A stretch of DNA of 64,000 nt, taken from the NCBI GenBank assembly GCA_023460795.1, contig JAEWPC010000035.1, positions 1 to 64,000 on the forward strand. The letters run 5' to 3'. The position numbers and the translations under genes were made by a program. Numbering within the stretch: the first letter of the stretch is position 1; every line of letters starts with the position of its first letter. Below are positions 44,465 to 53,514 of this stretch, piece after piece. The notes below the pieces were generated by a model. The model was not told where the DNA came from. It saw only the letters and a list, made by a program, of their open reading frames with translations, and ran no database searches. This DNA is from Bacillota bacterium (GTDB lineage: Bacteria; Bacillota; Bacilli; Paenibacillales; Paenibacillaceae).

Positions 44465-44479
44465 ATGAAAGCGCAACCA
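44465..44479. promoter_or_regulatory. CcpA cre site
   Basis: ATGAAAGCGCAACCA fits every position of the cre consensus WTGNAANCGNWNNCW. It lies 112 bases upstream of the amino acid binding-protein gene in an AT-rich intergenic region, so carbon catabolite control of that transporter is likely. A second imperfect element, TTAACTTTCTTAACA, follows at about 44490. Confidence 0.6.
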
Positions 44480-44590
44480 TTTATTGATGTTAACTTTCTT
44501 AACAATGTACCAATTATTCTCATTGATATCGGTTAGCTTGCTTGATAAACTTTCTTTGTTATAAGTCGCAATTCATAGGGGGATGCTAGA

Positions 44591-45409
44591 GTGAGAAAAA
44601 CAACTTGGATATTAACATCGATCGTCATCATGGCTATGATCGTATCTGCTTGCGGCAAAAAAGAAAATAACAACGCAACGAACGCTTCCGGCGGCGAAGA
44701 AAAGGTATATCGCTTCGCGACGGATGCGCAATATCCGCCGATGGAGAGCATGGACAAGGATAAGATCGTCGGCTTCGACGTCGACTTCCTCGATGCCGTC
44801 ATGAAAGAGGCGGGCTTGAAATATGAACTGAAGAACGTCGGATGGGAAGCGCTGCTTACGAGCGTTCAACAAGGCACGGAATTCGACGGAGGCATTTCGG
44901 CCATGTCGATCACCGACGAGCGCAAACAATCGTATGACTTCTCGCCGGCTTACTTCGAATCGACGAACATGATTCTCGTTAAAGAAGGCAGCACGATTGC
45001 GAACGCGTTGGATCTTAAAGATAAGAAGGTAGCGGTCCAGATCGGAACGACGGCGGATACGCTGATGACCGAGATCAAGGGCAATGGCAACAAGGATTTG
45101 AAGAGATTCGAGAGCAATACGCTTGCAATCATGGAGATGGATAATAAAGGCGTCGATGCGGTTGTCGCGGATATCGCCGTGGTGCAGGAATATTTGAAGA
45201 ACAACCCGAACGCGAAGGTCAAAGGTATTCTGGACCGTGACAATTTCGCATCCGAATATTACGGCATCGCCTTCCCTAAAGGCAGCGAACTGAGAGCGAA
45301 GCTTGAGCCTGCGGTTAAGAAAGTGCTTGAAAGCGATAAGTATAAAGAAATTTACGCGAAATGGATCGGCGGCGAGCCGGATATGACCGGCGTGCTGAAT
45401 CAGAAGTAA
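44591..45409 (+). CDS. Polar amino acid ABC transporter, substrate-binding lipoprotein
   Basis: A 272-residue lipoprotein with lipobox VSAC at 18-21. The type 3 binding-protein fold shows YRFATDAQYPPMESMDKD, IVGFDVDFLDAVMKEAG and GISAMSITDERKQSYDFS, standard for amino acid receptors of the ArtJ/GlnH/TcyA group. The particular amino acid is not resolvable. The GTG start at 44591 follows AGGGGGATGCTAGA. It is the first gene of a three-gene importer, but a hairpin with a T-run separates it from the permease. Confidence 0.9.
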   Translation: MRKTTWILTSIVIMAMIVSACGKKENNNATNASGGEEKVYRFATDAQYPPMESMDKDKIVGFDVDFLDAVMKEAGLKYELKNVGWEALLTSVQQGTEFDGGISAMSITDERKQSYDFSPAYFESTNMILVKEGSTIANALDLKDKKVAVQIGTTADTLMTEIKGNGNKDLKRFESNTLAIMEMDNKGVDAVVADIAVVQEYLKNNPNAKVKGILDRDNFASEYYGIAFPKGSELRAKLEPAVKKVLESDKYKEIYAKWIGGEPDMTGVLNQK

Positions 45410-45418
45410 GAGACGGGG

Positions 45419-45454
45419 AAGCATGCGTAATGATACATTGCGCATGCTTTTTTT
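45419..45454 (+). terminator. Intergenic terminator/attenuator between binding protein and permease
   Basis: Perfect arms AAGCATGCG(TAATG)/(CATTG)CGCATGCTT and a run of seven T. Its position inside the operon suggests partial termination that makes more binding protein than permease. Confidence 0.8.
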
Positions 45455-45494
45455 GCGGAAGAGCATGATGAATACATAAGGAAGGATGTGTCTG

Positions 45495-46145
45495 GTGAGC
45501 GATTTCAATTTTCACATTATCGAGGAATACTTTTCGCTATTCATGGAAGGTACGCTATTAACGATCGAACTCTCGATCTCAGGGATTATTCTCGGCTCTT
45601 TGCTAGGACTGGTAATTGCCTTCGGGAACATGTCGCGCAGATGGTATTTGCACTTGCCGACGCAAGGCTATATTCATTTATTCAGAGGAACGCCTTTGTT
45701 GTTGCAAATTCTGATCGTGCATTTCGGCCTCGTCGCCCAAGTGTTGGGCAGGACGGATGCGATCGTCGCGTCCGTCGTGGCGCTTGCTCTTAACTCGGCA
45801 GCATACACCGCGGAAATTTTCCGCGCGGGTATTCAGTCGATCGACAAGGGCCAATCGGAAGCCGCGCTTTCATTAGGGATGACCCGGGGACAGGCGATGC
45901 GTCATATCATTCTGCCTCAGGCGATTAAACGCATGATCCCTGCATTCGGCAACGAATTTATCGTGTTGATCAAGGATTCTTCGCTAGTTGCCATCATTAC
46001 CGCGCCGGAGTTGATGTATTGGACAAGATCGGCGGCCGCGCAATACAGCAAGGTATGGGAGCCGTATTTGTTCGCAGCGCTCGTCTACTTGGTGCTGACT
46101 TACTCCATGAGTAAGCTGCTAAAATTCGTGGAGAGGAAAATGTGA
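45495..46145 (+). CDS. Amino acid ABC transporter permease
   Basis: A 216-residue membrane protein of the HisM/GlnP family. The N-terminal TLLTIELSISGIILGSLLG and the cytoplasmic loop EAALSLGMTRGQAMRHIILPQA are typical, with RGTPLLLQI in helix 3. GTG at 45495 is chosen because AAGGAAGG lies 9 bases upstream; an in-frame ATG at 45486 overlaps the ribosome binding site. Its end overlaps the ATPase gene start by 4 bases. Confidence 0.92.
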   Translation: MSDFNFHIIEEYFSLFMEGTLLTIELSISGIILGSLLGLVIAFGNMSRRWYLHLPTQGYIHLFRGTPLLLQILIVHFGLVAQVLGRTDAIVASVVALALNSAAYTAEIFRAGIQSIDKGQSEAALSLGMTRGQAMRHIILPQAIKRMIPAFGNEFIVLIKDSSLVAIITAPELMYWTRSAAAQYSKVWEPYLFAALVYLVLTYSMSKLLKFVERKM

Positions 46146-46882
46146 TGCCCATGAATCCGATCATATCCGTGCAAGGAGTCAATAAAGCGTTCGGCAAAAA
46201 CGTGGTGCTACAGGATATCTCGATCGAGGTCGAGAAGCAAGAGGTCGTCGTCGTGATCGGCCCGTCGGGCTCGGGCAAGTCAACGTTCCTGCGATGCTTG
46301 AACCTGCTCGAAAGACCGGAATCGGGCGATATTCGGATCGAAGGCCAGTCCTTATTCGACAAGAAGACGAAGATCGAGGAGATCCGCACCGAAGCCGGCA
46401 TGGTGTTCCAGAACTTTAACCTATTCCCGCACAAGACGGTGCTCGAGAACATTATGCTTGCGCCGATGAAGGTGCGCAACCAGTCAGCGGAGCAAGCTCG
46501 CGCGAAGGCGCTGGAGCTGCTCGCCAAAGTCGGGCTGTCCGACAAAGCCGACGCGAAGCCGAGCTCGCTGTCCGGCGGCCAATCCCAGCGCGTCGCGATC
46601 GCGCGCGCCCTCGCGATGGAGCCGAAGGTCATGCTGTTCGACGAACCGACGTCCGCGCTCGATCCGGAGATGGTCGGCGAAGTGCTGGCCGTTATGAAGC
46701 AACTGGCTCAAGAGGGCATGACGATGGTCGTCGTCACTCACGAGATGGGCTTCGCGCGCGAGGTCGGCGACCGGATCGTGTTCATGGAACAGGGGAGAAT
46801 CGTCGAAGTCGGCGAGCCGAAGCAACTATTCGAGGCGCCGCGGCAAGAACGAACGAAGGCGTTCCTGTCGAAGGTATTGTAA
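46142..46882 (+). CDS. Amino acid ABC transporter ATP-binding protein (GlnQ type)
   Basis: A 246-residue ATPase with Walker A GPSGSGKSTFLRC, Q-loop MVFQNFNLFPHKTVLEN, signature LSGGQSQRVAIARALAMEP, Walker B VMLFDEPTSALDPEMVGEVL, and the H-loop in VVVTHEMGFAREV. The sequence is standard for GlnQ/HisP proteins that power polar amino acid import. It overlaps the permease gene. Confidence 0.95.
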   Translation: MMPMNPIISVQGVNKAFGKNVVLQDISIEVEKQEVVVVIGPSGSGKSTFLRCLNLLERPESGDIRIEGQSLFDKKTKIEEIRTEAGMVFQNFNLFPHKTVLENIMLAPMKVRNQSAEQARAKALELLAKVGLSDKADAKPSSLSGGQSQRVAIARALAMEPKVMLFDEPTSALDPEMVGEVLAVMKQLAQEGMTMVVVTHEMGFAREVGDRIVFMEQGRIVEVGEPKQLFEAPRQERTKAFLSKVL

Positions 46883-46968
46883 ATAAAATTAGTTGTGACA
46901 GGTATTGTTCCATTCTCTCTTGTAGTACAATTTGCCTAATGGCGTTGTACGAGGGAGCTTAGTGTCGA

Positions 46969-49900
46969 ATGGAGAAAGCCGGTAGCAAAAAGTGGCGGTT
47001 ATCGCTAGGGGAGATCGGCCAAGGCGGAGCGGAAGGCGCTCGCGTTCGTTGGCTGATTTTCTATTTATTCTGCGTGGTATCGGCCTCAACAGTGGGCAGA
47101 ACGGCGGCGGATACGTTATTCCTGTCCCGGTTCGACGCCTCTTGGCTCTCAAAGATGTATTTGCCGCAAGCGGCTTCTTTGATTTTCATCGGGTTTCTAT
47201 TCCAACGTTACGGCAGCCGAATCCGCCTGGATCGGCTGCTTTTGCTGCTTATTCCGATCATCTCGGGTCTAGTCGTACTATCGCGTCTCGGCGTGGCGAC
47301 CGATCTGGGATGGGTATACCCCGTCATCTACGTCGGGTTCGACGTCTTTAACTTCCTCATGATCGTATGCTTCTGGCAATTCGCTTCCTCCGTGCTCGAT
47401 CAGCGCAAGGCGAAGAAGACGATTCCGCTCGTCGGCAGCGGCGGCATCGTCGGCGGCATTCTTAGCGGTTTCGGCCTGAAGCTGCTGGCTCCTCTAATCG
47501 GTACGGACAACTTGCTCTTCCTCTATGCCGGGTTGCAACTGCTGGCGTTATTGTCCGTTCTCTTGATCAACCGGACGGTCGCGAATCCGGCGGAAACTTA
47601 CGGCGGCGGGTCGGCTGGAGCGAAGGACAAGCAAGCGAAGAGCAAGTCGGACAAGCGCTCGGGCTTGTTCGAGAACGTGCCGCATCTCAAATACATCGCG
47701 ATTCTTTCGGGCGCCCTTGTGATCTCTCTTACGTTTATCGATTACCAGTTCAAAGTGATCTTGCGAGGCACGTTGCAGAACGAAGCGCTTGCCGGATTCA
47801 TGGGAAGCTTCTACGGCTTCTCCGGGTTATGCGCGTTGCTCGTCCAACTGTTCGTTGCGGGCAAGCTGCTTAGCCGGTTCGGCGTCATGATGTCGATCCT
47901 CGTGTTCCCGATCGCGTTGTTCGCCGGGAGCATCGGCGTGTTGCTCGCCCCGGTATTAACGTTGGCGTTGCTCGTGAAAGGCAGCGACAAAGTGCTCGGG
48001 GATACGATTTATTCTTCGGTCAACCAGCTCATCATGTTCCCGATCTCCCCGGAATGGCGCAACCGCGCCAAAAGCTTCCTAGACGGCGTCATCCGCAACG
48101 GAGCGAAGGGAGTCGCCGCCGTTAGCTTGATCGTCTTGTCCCCGCTGCTAAGCGTGAGGGAGTTCAGCTTCGTCGTGCTAGCGCTCGTCGGCGTCGGCAT
48201 TTACGCGGCGATTCGCGTTAAAGGCGCTTATCTTCGCATGCTGCTATCTACCTTGGAGGCGCGGGGAACGGAGCTGCCGGAGTCGGAGCTCGATCTGATG
48301 GACCCCGTCAGCCGCGGTTTGCTGGCCGGAGCGCTAAGCAGCCCCGATCGCCAGCAGGCGCTGTATGCGCTGCGGACGCTGTCGGGTCTGGACGCGTTCG
48401 ATCTGAAGCCGTATTGGCCCGCGCTGCTGCGCCATCCGGCTGTGGAGGTCGTCGTGGAAGCGCTCGGAACCATCGAGCGTTCGACCCCGGACGGCATGCA
48501 ACGGGAATTGCGGAAGCTGCTTGCCGAGACGGCGGACGACAGCGTGATCGCCCAGGCTCTCATCGCGCTTGCCGCTTACGCCGAGGAGTCCGACTTGGAG
48601 CTGCTGACGGAGAAGCTCGAAGCGGACAAGGTCGATATAAGGGCCGGCGCGATCGCGGGACTGATCAAGTATTACGGAATCGAAGGCATGTTCCGCGCGG
48701 TAGGTACGTTAAAGGCGTTGATCGAGAGCGGCTTCGAGGACGAACGGACGGCGATGGCGTCGTTGTTCGGCCGTATCGGAATCCGGGAATTCTATAAACC
48801 GCTTATCCCGATGCTTCAGGATTCTTCGGCCGAAGTGCGCAGATGCGCGCTGCGATCGGCAAGCGAGCTGGCCGTACCAGAGCTTGTGCCCTACATCGTT
48901 CCGTTGCTGAAGGAGAGCCGGACTCGCCGGCAGGCGATAGAAGCGTTGGCGGCTTACCAGGACGCGATCGTGCTTCCGCTGCTTGATCCATACTTGGCCG
49001 CGGCCGAGTCGACCGCTTCCATGCACGTGCCGAAAGCTCTCGAGCGAATCGGCACGCAGGCGGCGTTCGATATGCTGTTGAAGCGTTACGGATCAGCCGG
49101 CTTCGATATGCGCGACCGGCTGCTAGACGCGATGAATGGCATGGAACGGGAACGGCTTCAGGTAGACGCGGCCGAAGTCGAACGATTGGCGCTTATGGAG
49201 CTTGGGCAATACGGGCTATTCGCCGACAATCTGAACTGGATGACGCGCAGAGCATCGGACACGGAGCTGCGGGACGCGGCGGAGCAAGCAAGGGCATCGA
49301 TGATGCGAAGAACGTTCGGATTGCTCGGACTCATTCACGATCCGATGACGATCGATGCCGTATATCTCGGATGGCTGGAAGGCGATGCGAGGCGGCAGGC
49401 GAACGCGGCCGAAGTCATGGACCAGCTCCTGCAGGGCGAACTGAGAACGGAGCTGACGAAGTGGATGCTGGCTTCGCGAACGGCGGAGGCGAGCATGGAG
49501 CAAGCGGTGAAGAAGGAACAGCTCATCTGGCTGTATGAGCACGGAGACGAGATGCTGCGCGAAGCGATTCGTTATTCCGCGATCGGCGCGGAAGCGGACC
49601 AGACGGGCAGACGAGGGCTTCCTTTCATAGGAGTCGATGATGGAGACGCGTTGCGCGAGCGGATGACCCGGTTGCAAATGCTGAGGGGATCGAGTCTGTT
49701 CGAAGGGTTCAAAAGCAAGGATCTGCTGCCGCTCGTCGATTATTTGCAGAAGCTCGACGTTCCTCAAGGACAGCGCGTCTTCAGCGAAGGAGATCCCGGC
49801 GATTCGATGTTCCTCGTGAGAGAAGGTACGGCAGGCATCTACCGGGGCGATACGCTTCTCGACGAGCGAGGTCTCGGCGACCATATCGGCGAGACGGCGG

Positions 49901-50607
49901 TGTTGACGCGGAGGCTGCGAACGGCCACGGTCCGCGCGGAGACGGACGTGAGCCTGCTGCGTCTAAGCTCGGCGGATTTCTACGAGGCGCTGTTCGACCG
50001 GACGGAGCTGGCGCTCGAGATGATGAAGCGGCTGTCGCGTAAGCTGCGCGAAGCCATGGAGCGTCAGCGTCAAGCCGAAGCCGCGGGACAAACGGCACAG
50101 GCGCATGCCGAGGCCGCTGCGACTCGCGAGGCGGTCGTCGACACGACTGCCGACACGATCTCCGATGCGCCATCCGAACCGACCGCCGAAATCACGAACC
50201 AAGTCATTCTGCGCAGAGTGCTTATTTTGCAGAAAATCGAGCTGTTCGCTCATCTGTCCCAAGACGACTTCGTTCGGCTGGCGAATCGGGTCGAGGAGGT
50301 CACGTATGAACCGGGCGAGGCGATCTGCCGCATGGACGAGCACGGGGATACGATGTTCGGCATTATCGAAGGCAGCATCCAGGTGCATCGAGGTGCGGAG
50401 AAGCTCGCGCTGCTCGGCGTCGGACAATGCTTCGGCGAGATGGCGATCATCGACAGCGGACCGCGCTCGGCCGACTGCACGGCGGTCGAGAGGACCGTGC
50501 TGCTCAAGCTCGGCCGCCAGCAGGTCATCTCCTTCGTCTTCCAGCAGATCGAAGCGCTCAAAGGGATGATGAAGGTACTCGCCGACCGGCTTCGGGAACT
50601 TGGTTAA
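46969..50607 (+). CDS. Giant nucleotide-transporter-like MFS protein with HEAT repeats and two cyclic-nucleotide-binding domains
   Basis: A 1212-residue protein. The membrane part at about 25-420 has 10-12 helices and resembles the Npt1/Npt2 ATP/ADP-antiporter-like (TLC) branch of MFS proteins (DTLFLSRFDASWLSKMYLPQ; VYVGFDVFNFLMIVCFWQF, read as separate pieces). HEAT-type helical repeats follow at about 445-890. A first cNMP-binding barrel spans about 907-1030 (FSEGDPGDSMFLVREG; GDHIGETAVLTRRLRTATV), then an Ala/Thr-rich linker and a second cNMP-binding barrel at about 1090-1210 (MDEHGDTMFGIIEGSIQVH; GQCFGEMAIIDSGPRSADC). The second barrel has the better GE...R pocket. ATG 46969 has GAGGGAG 11 bases upstream. 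Function unproven; a ligand-gated transport or sensing role is inference. Confidence 0.82.
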   Translation: MEKAGSKKWRLSLGEIGQGGAEGARVRWLIFYLFCVVSASTVGRTAADTLFLSRFDASWLSKMYLPQAASLIFIGFLFQRYGSRIRLDRLLLLLIPIISGLVVLSRLGVATDLGWVYPVIYVGFDVFNFLMIVCFWQFASSVLDQRKAKKTIPLVGSGGIVGGILSGFGLKLLAPLIGTDNLLFLYAGLQLLALLSVLLINRTVANPAETYGGGSAGAKDKQAKSKSDKRSGLFENVPHLKYIAILSGALVISLTFIDYQFKVILRGTLQNEALAGFMGSFYGFSGLCALLVQLFVAGKLLSRFGVMMSILVFPIALFAGSIGVLLAPVLTLALLVKGSDKVLGDTIYSSVNQLIMFPISPEWRNRAKSFLDGVIRNGAKGVAAVSLIVLSPLLSVREFSFVVLALVGVGIYAAIRVKGAYLRMLLSTLEARGTELPESELDLMDPVSRGLLAGALSSPDRQQALYALRTLSGLDAFDLKPYWPALLRHPAVEVVVEALGTIERSTPDGMQRELRKLLAETADDSVIAQALIALAAYAEESDLELLTEKLEADKVDIRAGAIAGLIKYYGIEGMFRAVGTLKALIESGFEDERTAMASLFGRIGIREFYKPLIPMLQDSSAEVRRCALRSASELAVPELVPYIVPLLKESRTRRQAIEALAAYQDAIVLPLLDPYLAAAESTASMHVPKALERIGTQAAFDMLLKRYGSAGFDMRDRLLDAMNGMERERLQVDAAEVERLALMELGQYGLFADNLNWMTRRASDTELRDAAEQARASMMRRTFGLLGLIHDPMTIDAVYLGWLEGDARRQANAAEVMDQLLQGELRTELTKWMLASRTAEASMEQAVKKEQLIWLYEHGDEMLREAIRYSAIGAEADQTGRRGLPFIGVDDGDALRERMTRLQMLRGSSLFEGFKSKDLLPLVDYLQKLDVPQGQRVFSEGDPGDSMFLVREGTAGIYRGDTLLDERGLGDHIGETAVLTRRLRTATVRAETDVSLLRLSSADFYEALFDRTELALEMMKRLSRKLREAMERQRQAEAAGQTAQAHAEAAATREAVVDTTADTISDAPSEPTAEITNQVILRRVLILQKIELFAHLSQDDFVRLANRVEEVTYEPGEAICRMDEHGDTMFGIIEGSIQVHRGAEKLALLGVGQCFGEMAIIDSGPRSADCTAVERTVLLKLGRQQVISFVFQQIEALKGMMKVLADRLRELG

Positions 50608-50625
50608 AGCAGCGTCCCGGAAAAT

Positions 50626-50830
50626 GGTGGTTTAACTGTACCGAATACTGTTCGCAAGAGAACGAGCGGCTTATTAGGCAGGTTAGATGTATGGTGTGCA
50701 GTTAATTCGGCGGGGTATGGTGGTTTGAAGGATGTGGTGGGATGGTTAGCTGTATTCCGTGCAGGTAGATTGTCTCAAACCTCACATCAAGGTTGGTTAA
50801 CTGCAATTCATGCAGGTATCAAGTGAGCTG
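50626..50830. repeat. Diverged repeats of a GGTTAACTGCAATTCATGCA type
   Basis: TTTAACTGTACCGAATACTG, GTTAGCTGTATTCCGTGCAGG and GTTAACTGCAATTCATGCAGG recur in the stretch between the 1212-residue gene and the ppiB-like gene, with GTGCAGTTAATTCGG in the other orientation. Nothing coding is seen here. Confidence 0.5.
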
Positions 50831-50850
50831 GACTCAACCCCCAAATGCAA

Positions 50851-50896
50851 AAGACGTTCGTTCCCCGGCGGTTAGTAGCCGATGAACGAACGTCTT
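50851..50896 (-). terminator. Intrinsic terminator of the peptidyl-prolyl isomerase gene
   Basis: Perfect 13-base arms AAGACGTTCGTTC and GAACGAACGTCTT. On the minus strand it is followed by TTGCATTT just after the gene's stop. Confidence 0.8.
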
Positions 50897-50904
50897 CTTT
50901 GTTC

Positions 50905-51558
50905 TTACTTAATAACTTCCGGTTCCGGAGCGTCCGCGCCGCGGGTGTCTACCGTAACCTTCTTCATGACTTGAGCCGTCTTCGGACGGTCTTGCGAGCC
51001 TCTCGGCGTGTTGACGATCTCGTCCGCGACTTCGATGCCTTCGATCACTTTGCCGAACGACGCGTATTGGCCGTCCAGATGCGGAGAATCCGCCACCATG
51101 ATGAAGAACTGGGAGCCCGCGGAGTTCGGATCCATCGAGCGGGCCATCGAGAGAACGCCTCTCGTATGCTTCAGGTCGTTCTTGAAGCCGTTGCCCGAGA
51201 ATTCGCCCTCGATGCTGTAGCCCGGTCCGCCCATGCCGGAGCCTTCCGGATCGCCGCCCTGGATCATGAAGCCCGGGATTACGCGGTGGAAAATCGTGCC
51301 GTCGTAGAACCCTTTTTTAACAAGCGAGATAAAGTTGTTGACCGTGTTCGGCGCGATCTTAGGGTAAAGTTCTACCTTGATCGTCTTGCCGCTGTCCATT
51401 TCGATCGTGACGATAGGATTATCGCCGGATGTGTCCAGAGTACTCGTGGCTGCCGCCCCCTTAGAATTGTTGTTGTCCTTGCCGCATCCCGCCGAGATGA
51501 TCAGCAGGGCGAGGAGTGCCATCAACGCAATGCTTGTCCGTCGTAATGCCGGTGTCAA
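50905..51558 (-). CDS. Lipoprotein cyclophilin-type peptidyl-prolyl isomerase
   Basis: A 217-residue surface lipoprotein. The signal peptide ends at ISAGC with Cys25, then an Asn/Ser/Lys-rich linker. The cyclophilin domain (about 50-205) contains YPKIAPNTVNNFISLVKKG, the active-site arginine region FHRVIPGFMIQGGDPEGSG, GVLSMARSMDPNSAGSQFF and VADSPHLDGQYASFGKVIEG. All these match PpiB-type enzymes that speed proline isomerisation, here in the folding of secreted proteins. ATG at 51558 is preceded by GGGGGAAGCGACGTTGACACC, whose GGGGGAAG is somewhat distant. Confidence 0.92.
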   Translation of the reverse strand: MTPALRRTSIALMALLALLIISAGCGKDNNNSKGAAATSTLDTSGDNPIVTIEMDSGKTIKVELYPKIAPNTVNNFISLVKKGFYDGTIFHRVIPGFMIQGGDPEGSGMGGPGYSIEGEFSGNGFKNDLKHTRGVLSMARSMDPNSAGSQFFIMVADSPHLDGQYASFGKVIEGIEVADEIVNTPRGSQDRPKTAQVMKKVTVDTRGADAPEPEVIK

Positions 51559-51753
51559 CGTCGCTTCCCCCTATGCAGTGTGCTATTCGCTTTCCGTATC
51601 ATACCATTTTCGCGCCGTGCGAATCCAGTCGGTTCCTACAACCATTAAGAGGTCGCAAACGTAGTTCGAATAACCGCTCTTGCAACCTGGGGAGCGATTC
51701 GTTAAGGTGGGTTTAGACGCTATGGCCAACTTCGATAGGAAAGGACAACGCGG

Positions 51754-53514
51754 ATGCGGACTTTTTTTAAATTTCTAGGCAAATATCGAATATCGGCCGG
51801 CATGGCCGTCGGTTTCATGTTAATAGAGCTGTTCGCGGAGCTGCTGCAGCCGTTGCTAATCTCGATCATCATAGACAAGGGGATCGCTAGGCAGGATCTG
51901 TCGGTCGTCTGGCTATGGGGCGGAGTGCTCGCGCTTGCGGCATTGGCGGCGTTCGCCTGCGGCATTCTGAGCTCTTTCGTCTCGGCTCATGCCAGCCAAA
52001 GCTTGGGCTACGACGTTCGGGAAGCGCTTTACTCGAAGGTGCAGGGGATGGCTTACGCCGCATTCAACCGGTTCGCGACCTCTTCGCTCATTACGAGACT
52101 GACGAACGACGCGACTCAGCTGCAGGACGTCGTGTTCATGGGGCTCAGGTTTTTCCTGCGGATGCCGCTGCTCGTCGTCGGAAGCATGATCATGGCGCTG
52201 ACCGTGCACGCTTCGCTCGGTTTTCTGCTCGTCGTTACGGTTCCGGTGCTCGTTCTTTTCGTCATATGGGTGATGAAAAGAGCGTCGGAGCTGTTCCGCA
52301 GAGTCCAAGTCAGGCTCGATACGCTGAACGGCGTCATGCAGGAAAATTTCACGGGGATGCGGCTCATTCGGATTTTCGTGCGGCGCAACGTGGAGGGGGA
52401 GCGGTTCGCCCGGCGCGGGCGTGAGCTGATGGACAGCTCCGTGTCAGCGATGCAGCTGACGGAGTTCACGCAGCCTTTCATCTTGCTTCTGATGAATGCG
52501 GGCATCATCGCGGTGCTCTGGTTCGGACACAAGGAGATCGATACGGGAAGCGCGTCGATGGGGCAGGTCGTCGCGATCGTCAACTACTCGCTGCGGACGG
52601 CCGTAGCGATGTCGATGCTCGGCTCGATCATCATGACGGTATCGCGCGCTCGGGCATCGGCTCAGCGGGTCGAGGAAGTTCTGTTCACGGAGGACAAGGA
52701 CGCTCTGGCGACGGGGGATGGCGGTTCGGGCGAGGCATTGGCGCTGGCTGGAGATTTGGCATTCGAGAACGTGACTTTCCGTTATCCTGAAGCGGGCGCG
52801 CCTTCGCTCGAGAACGTGACGTTCGGCGTGCGCGCGGGGCAGACGGCGGCGATCATGGGCGCGACCGGCTCCGGCAAAACCACGCTCATGCAGCTCATCA
52901 TCCGTTTCTACGAACCGGATTCGGGCATCGTGCGCGTCGGCGGGGAGGACGTGCGGGACGTCGATCTCGGGACGCTGCGCGGTTCGATCGGATACGTGCC
53001 GCAGGAGGCACTGCTGTTCACCGGAACGATCCGGGACAACATCGCTTGGGGCAAGGAAGACGCAACGATGGAAGAGATCATCGAGGCGGCGGAATCCGCG
53101 CAAATTCACGAGACGATCATGAAGTTCCCGGACGGCTACGACACGCAGCTCGGACAGCGCGGCGTGAACTTATCCGGCGGACAGAAGCAGCGGCTATCGA
53201 TCGCTCGGGCTCTCATTCGGAAGCCTGCGATTCTGTTGCTCGACGACAGCATGAGCGCGCTCGATACGCGGACGGAGGCGGCGGTCATGCAAGCGCTCGG
53301 CCGCTTGTCCGGTACGACGACGCTGCTCATTACGCAGAAGATCAGCGCCGCGTCGAAGTCGGATCTGATCATCCTGCTAGACGACGGACGCATGCTCGCA
53401 CAAGGCAATCACGAGCAGCTGCTGGCGACCGAGTCGCTCTACCGCGCGATCTACGAATCCCAATCCGGAGAGGAGGCGGCGGCTCATGCGGCGGATATGG
53501 CAAGCCATAAGTGA
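51754..53514 (+). CDS. ABC exporter half-transporter, degenerate-site subunit
   Basis: A 586-residue type I ABC exporter subunit. Six helices span about 10-310. The nucleotide-binding domain has Walker A GATGSGKTT near 369, signature LSGGQKQRLSIARAL near 473, and Walker B LLLDDSMSALD. The catalytic glutamate is replaced by Asp498, so this subunit supplies the non-hydrolytic (degenerate) site and a canonical signature. That is the arrangement of heterodimeric exporters such as TM287/288 and BmrCD. ATG at 51754 follows AGGAAAGGACAACGCGG. It overlaps the next gene by 29 bases. Substrate unknown (drug or lipid). Confidence 0.92.
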   Translation: MRTFFKFLGKYRISAGMAVGFMLIELFAELLQPLLISIIIDKGIARQDLSVVWLWGGVLALAALAAFACGILSSFVSAHASQSLGYDVREALYSKVQGMAYAAFNRFATSSLITRLTNDATQLQDVVFMGLRFFLRMPLLVVGSMIMALTVHASLGFLLVVTVPVLVLFVIWVMKRASELFRRVQVRLDTLNGVMQENFTGMRLIRIFVRRNVEGERFARRGRELMDSSVSAMQLTEFTQPFILLLMNAGIIAVLWFGHKEIDTGSASMGQVVAIVNYSLRTAVAMSMLGSIIMTVSRARASAQRVEEVLFTEDKDALATGDGGSGEALALAGDLAFENVTFRYPEAGAPSLENVTFGVRAGQTAAIMGATGSGKTTLMQLIIRFYEPDSGIVRVGGEDVRDVDLGTLRGSIGYVPQEALLFTGTIRDNIAWGKEDATMEEIIEAAESAQIHETIMKFPDGYDTQLGQRGVNLSGGQKQRLSIARALIRKPAILLLDDSMSALDTRTEAAVMQALGRLSGTTTLLITQKISAASKSDLIILLDDGRMLAQGNHEQLLATESLYRAIYESQSGEEAAAHAADMASHK

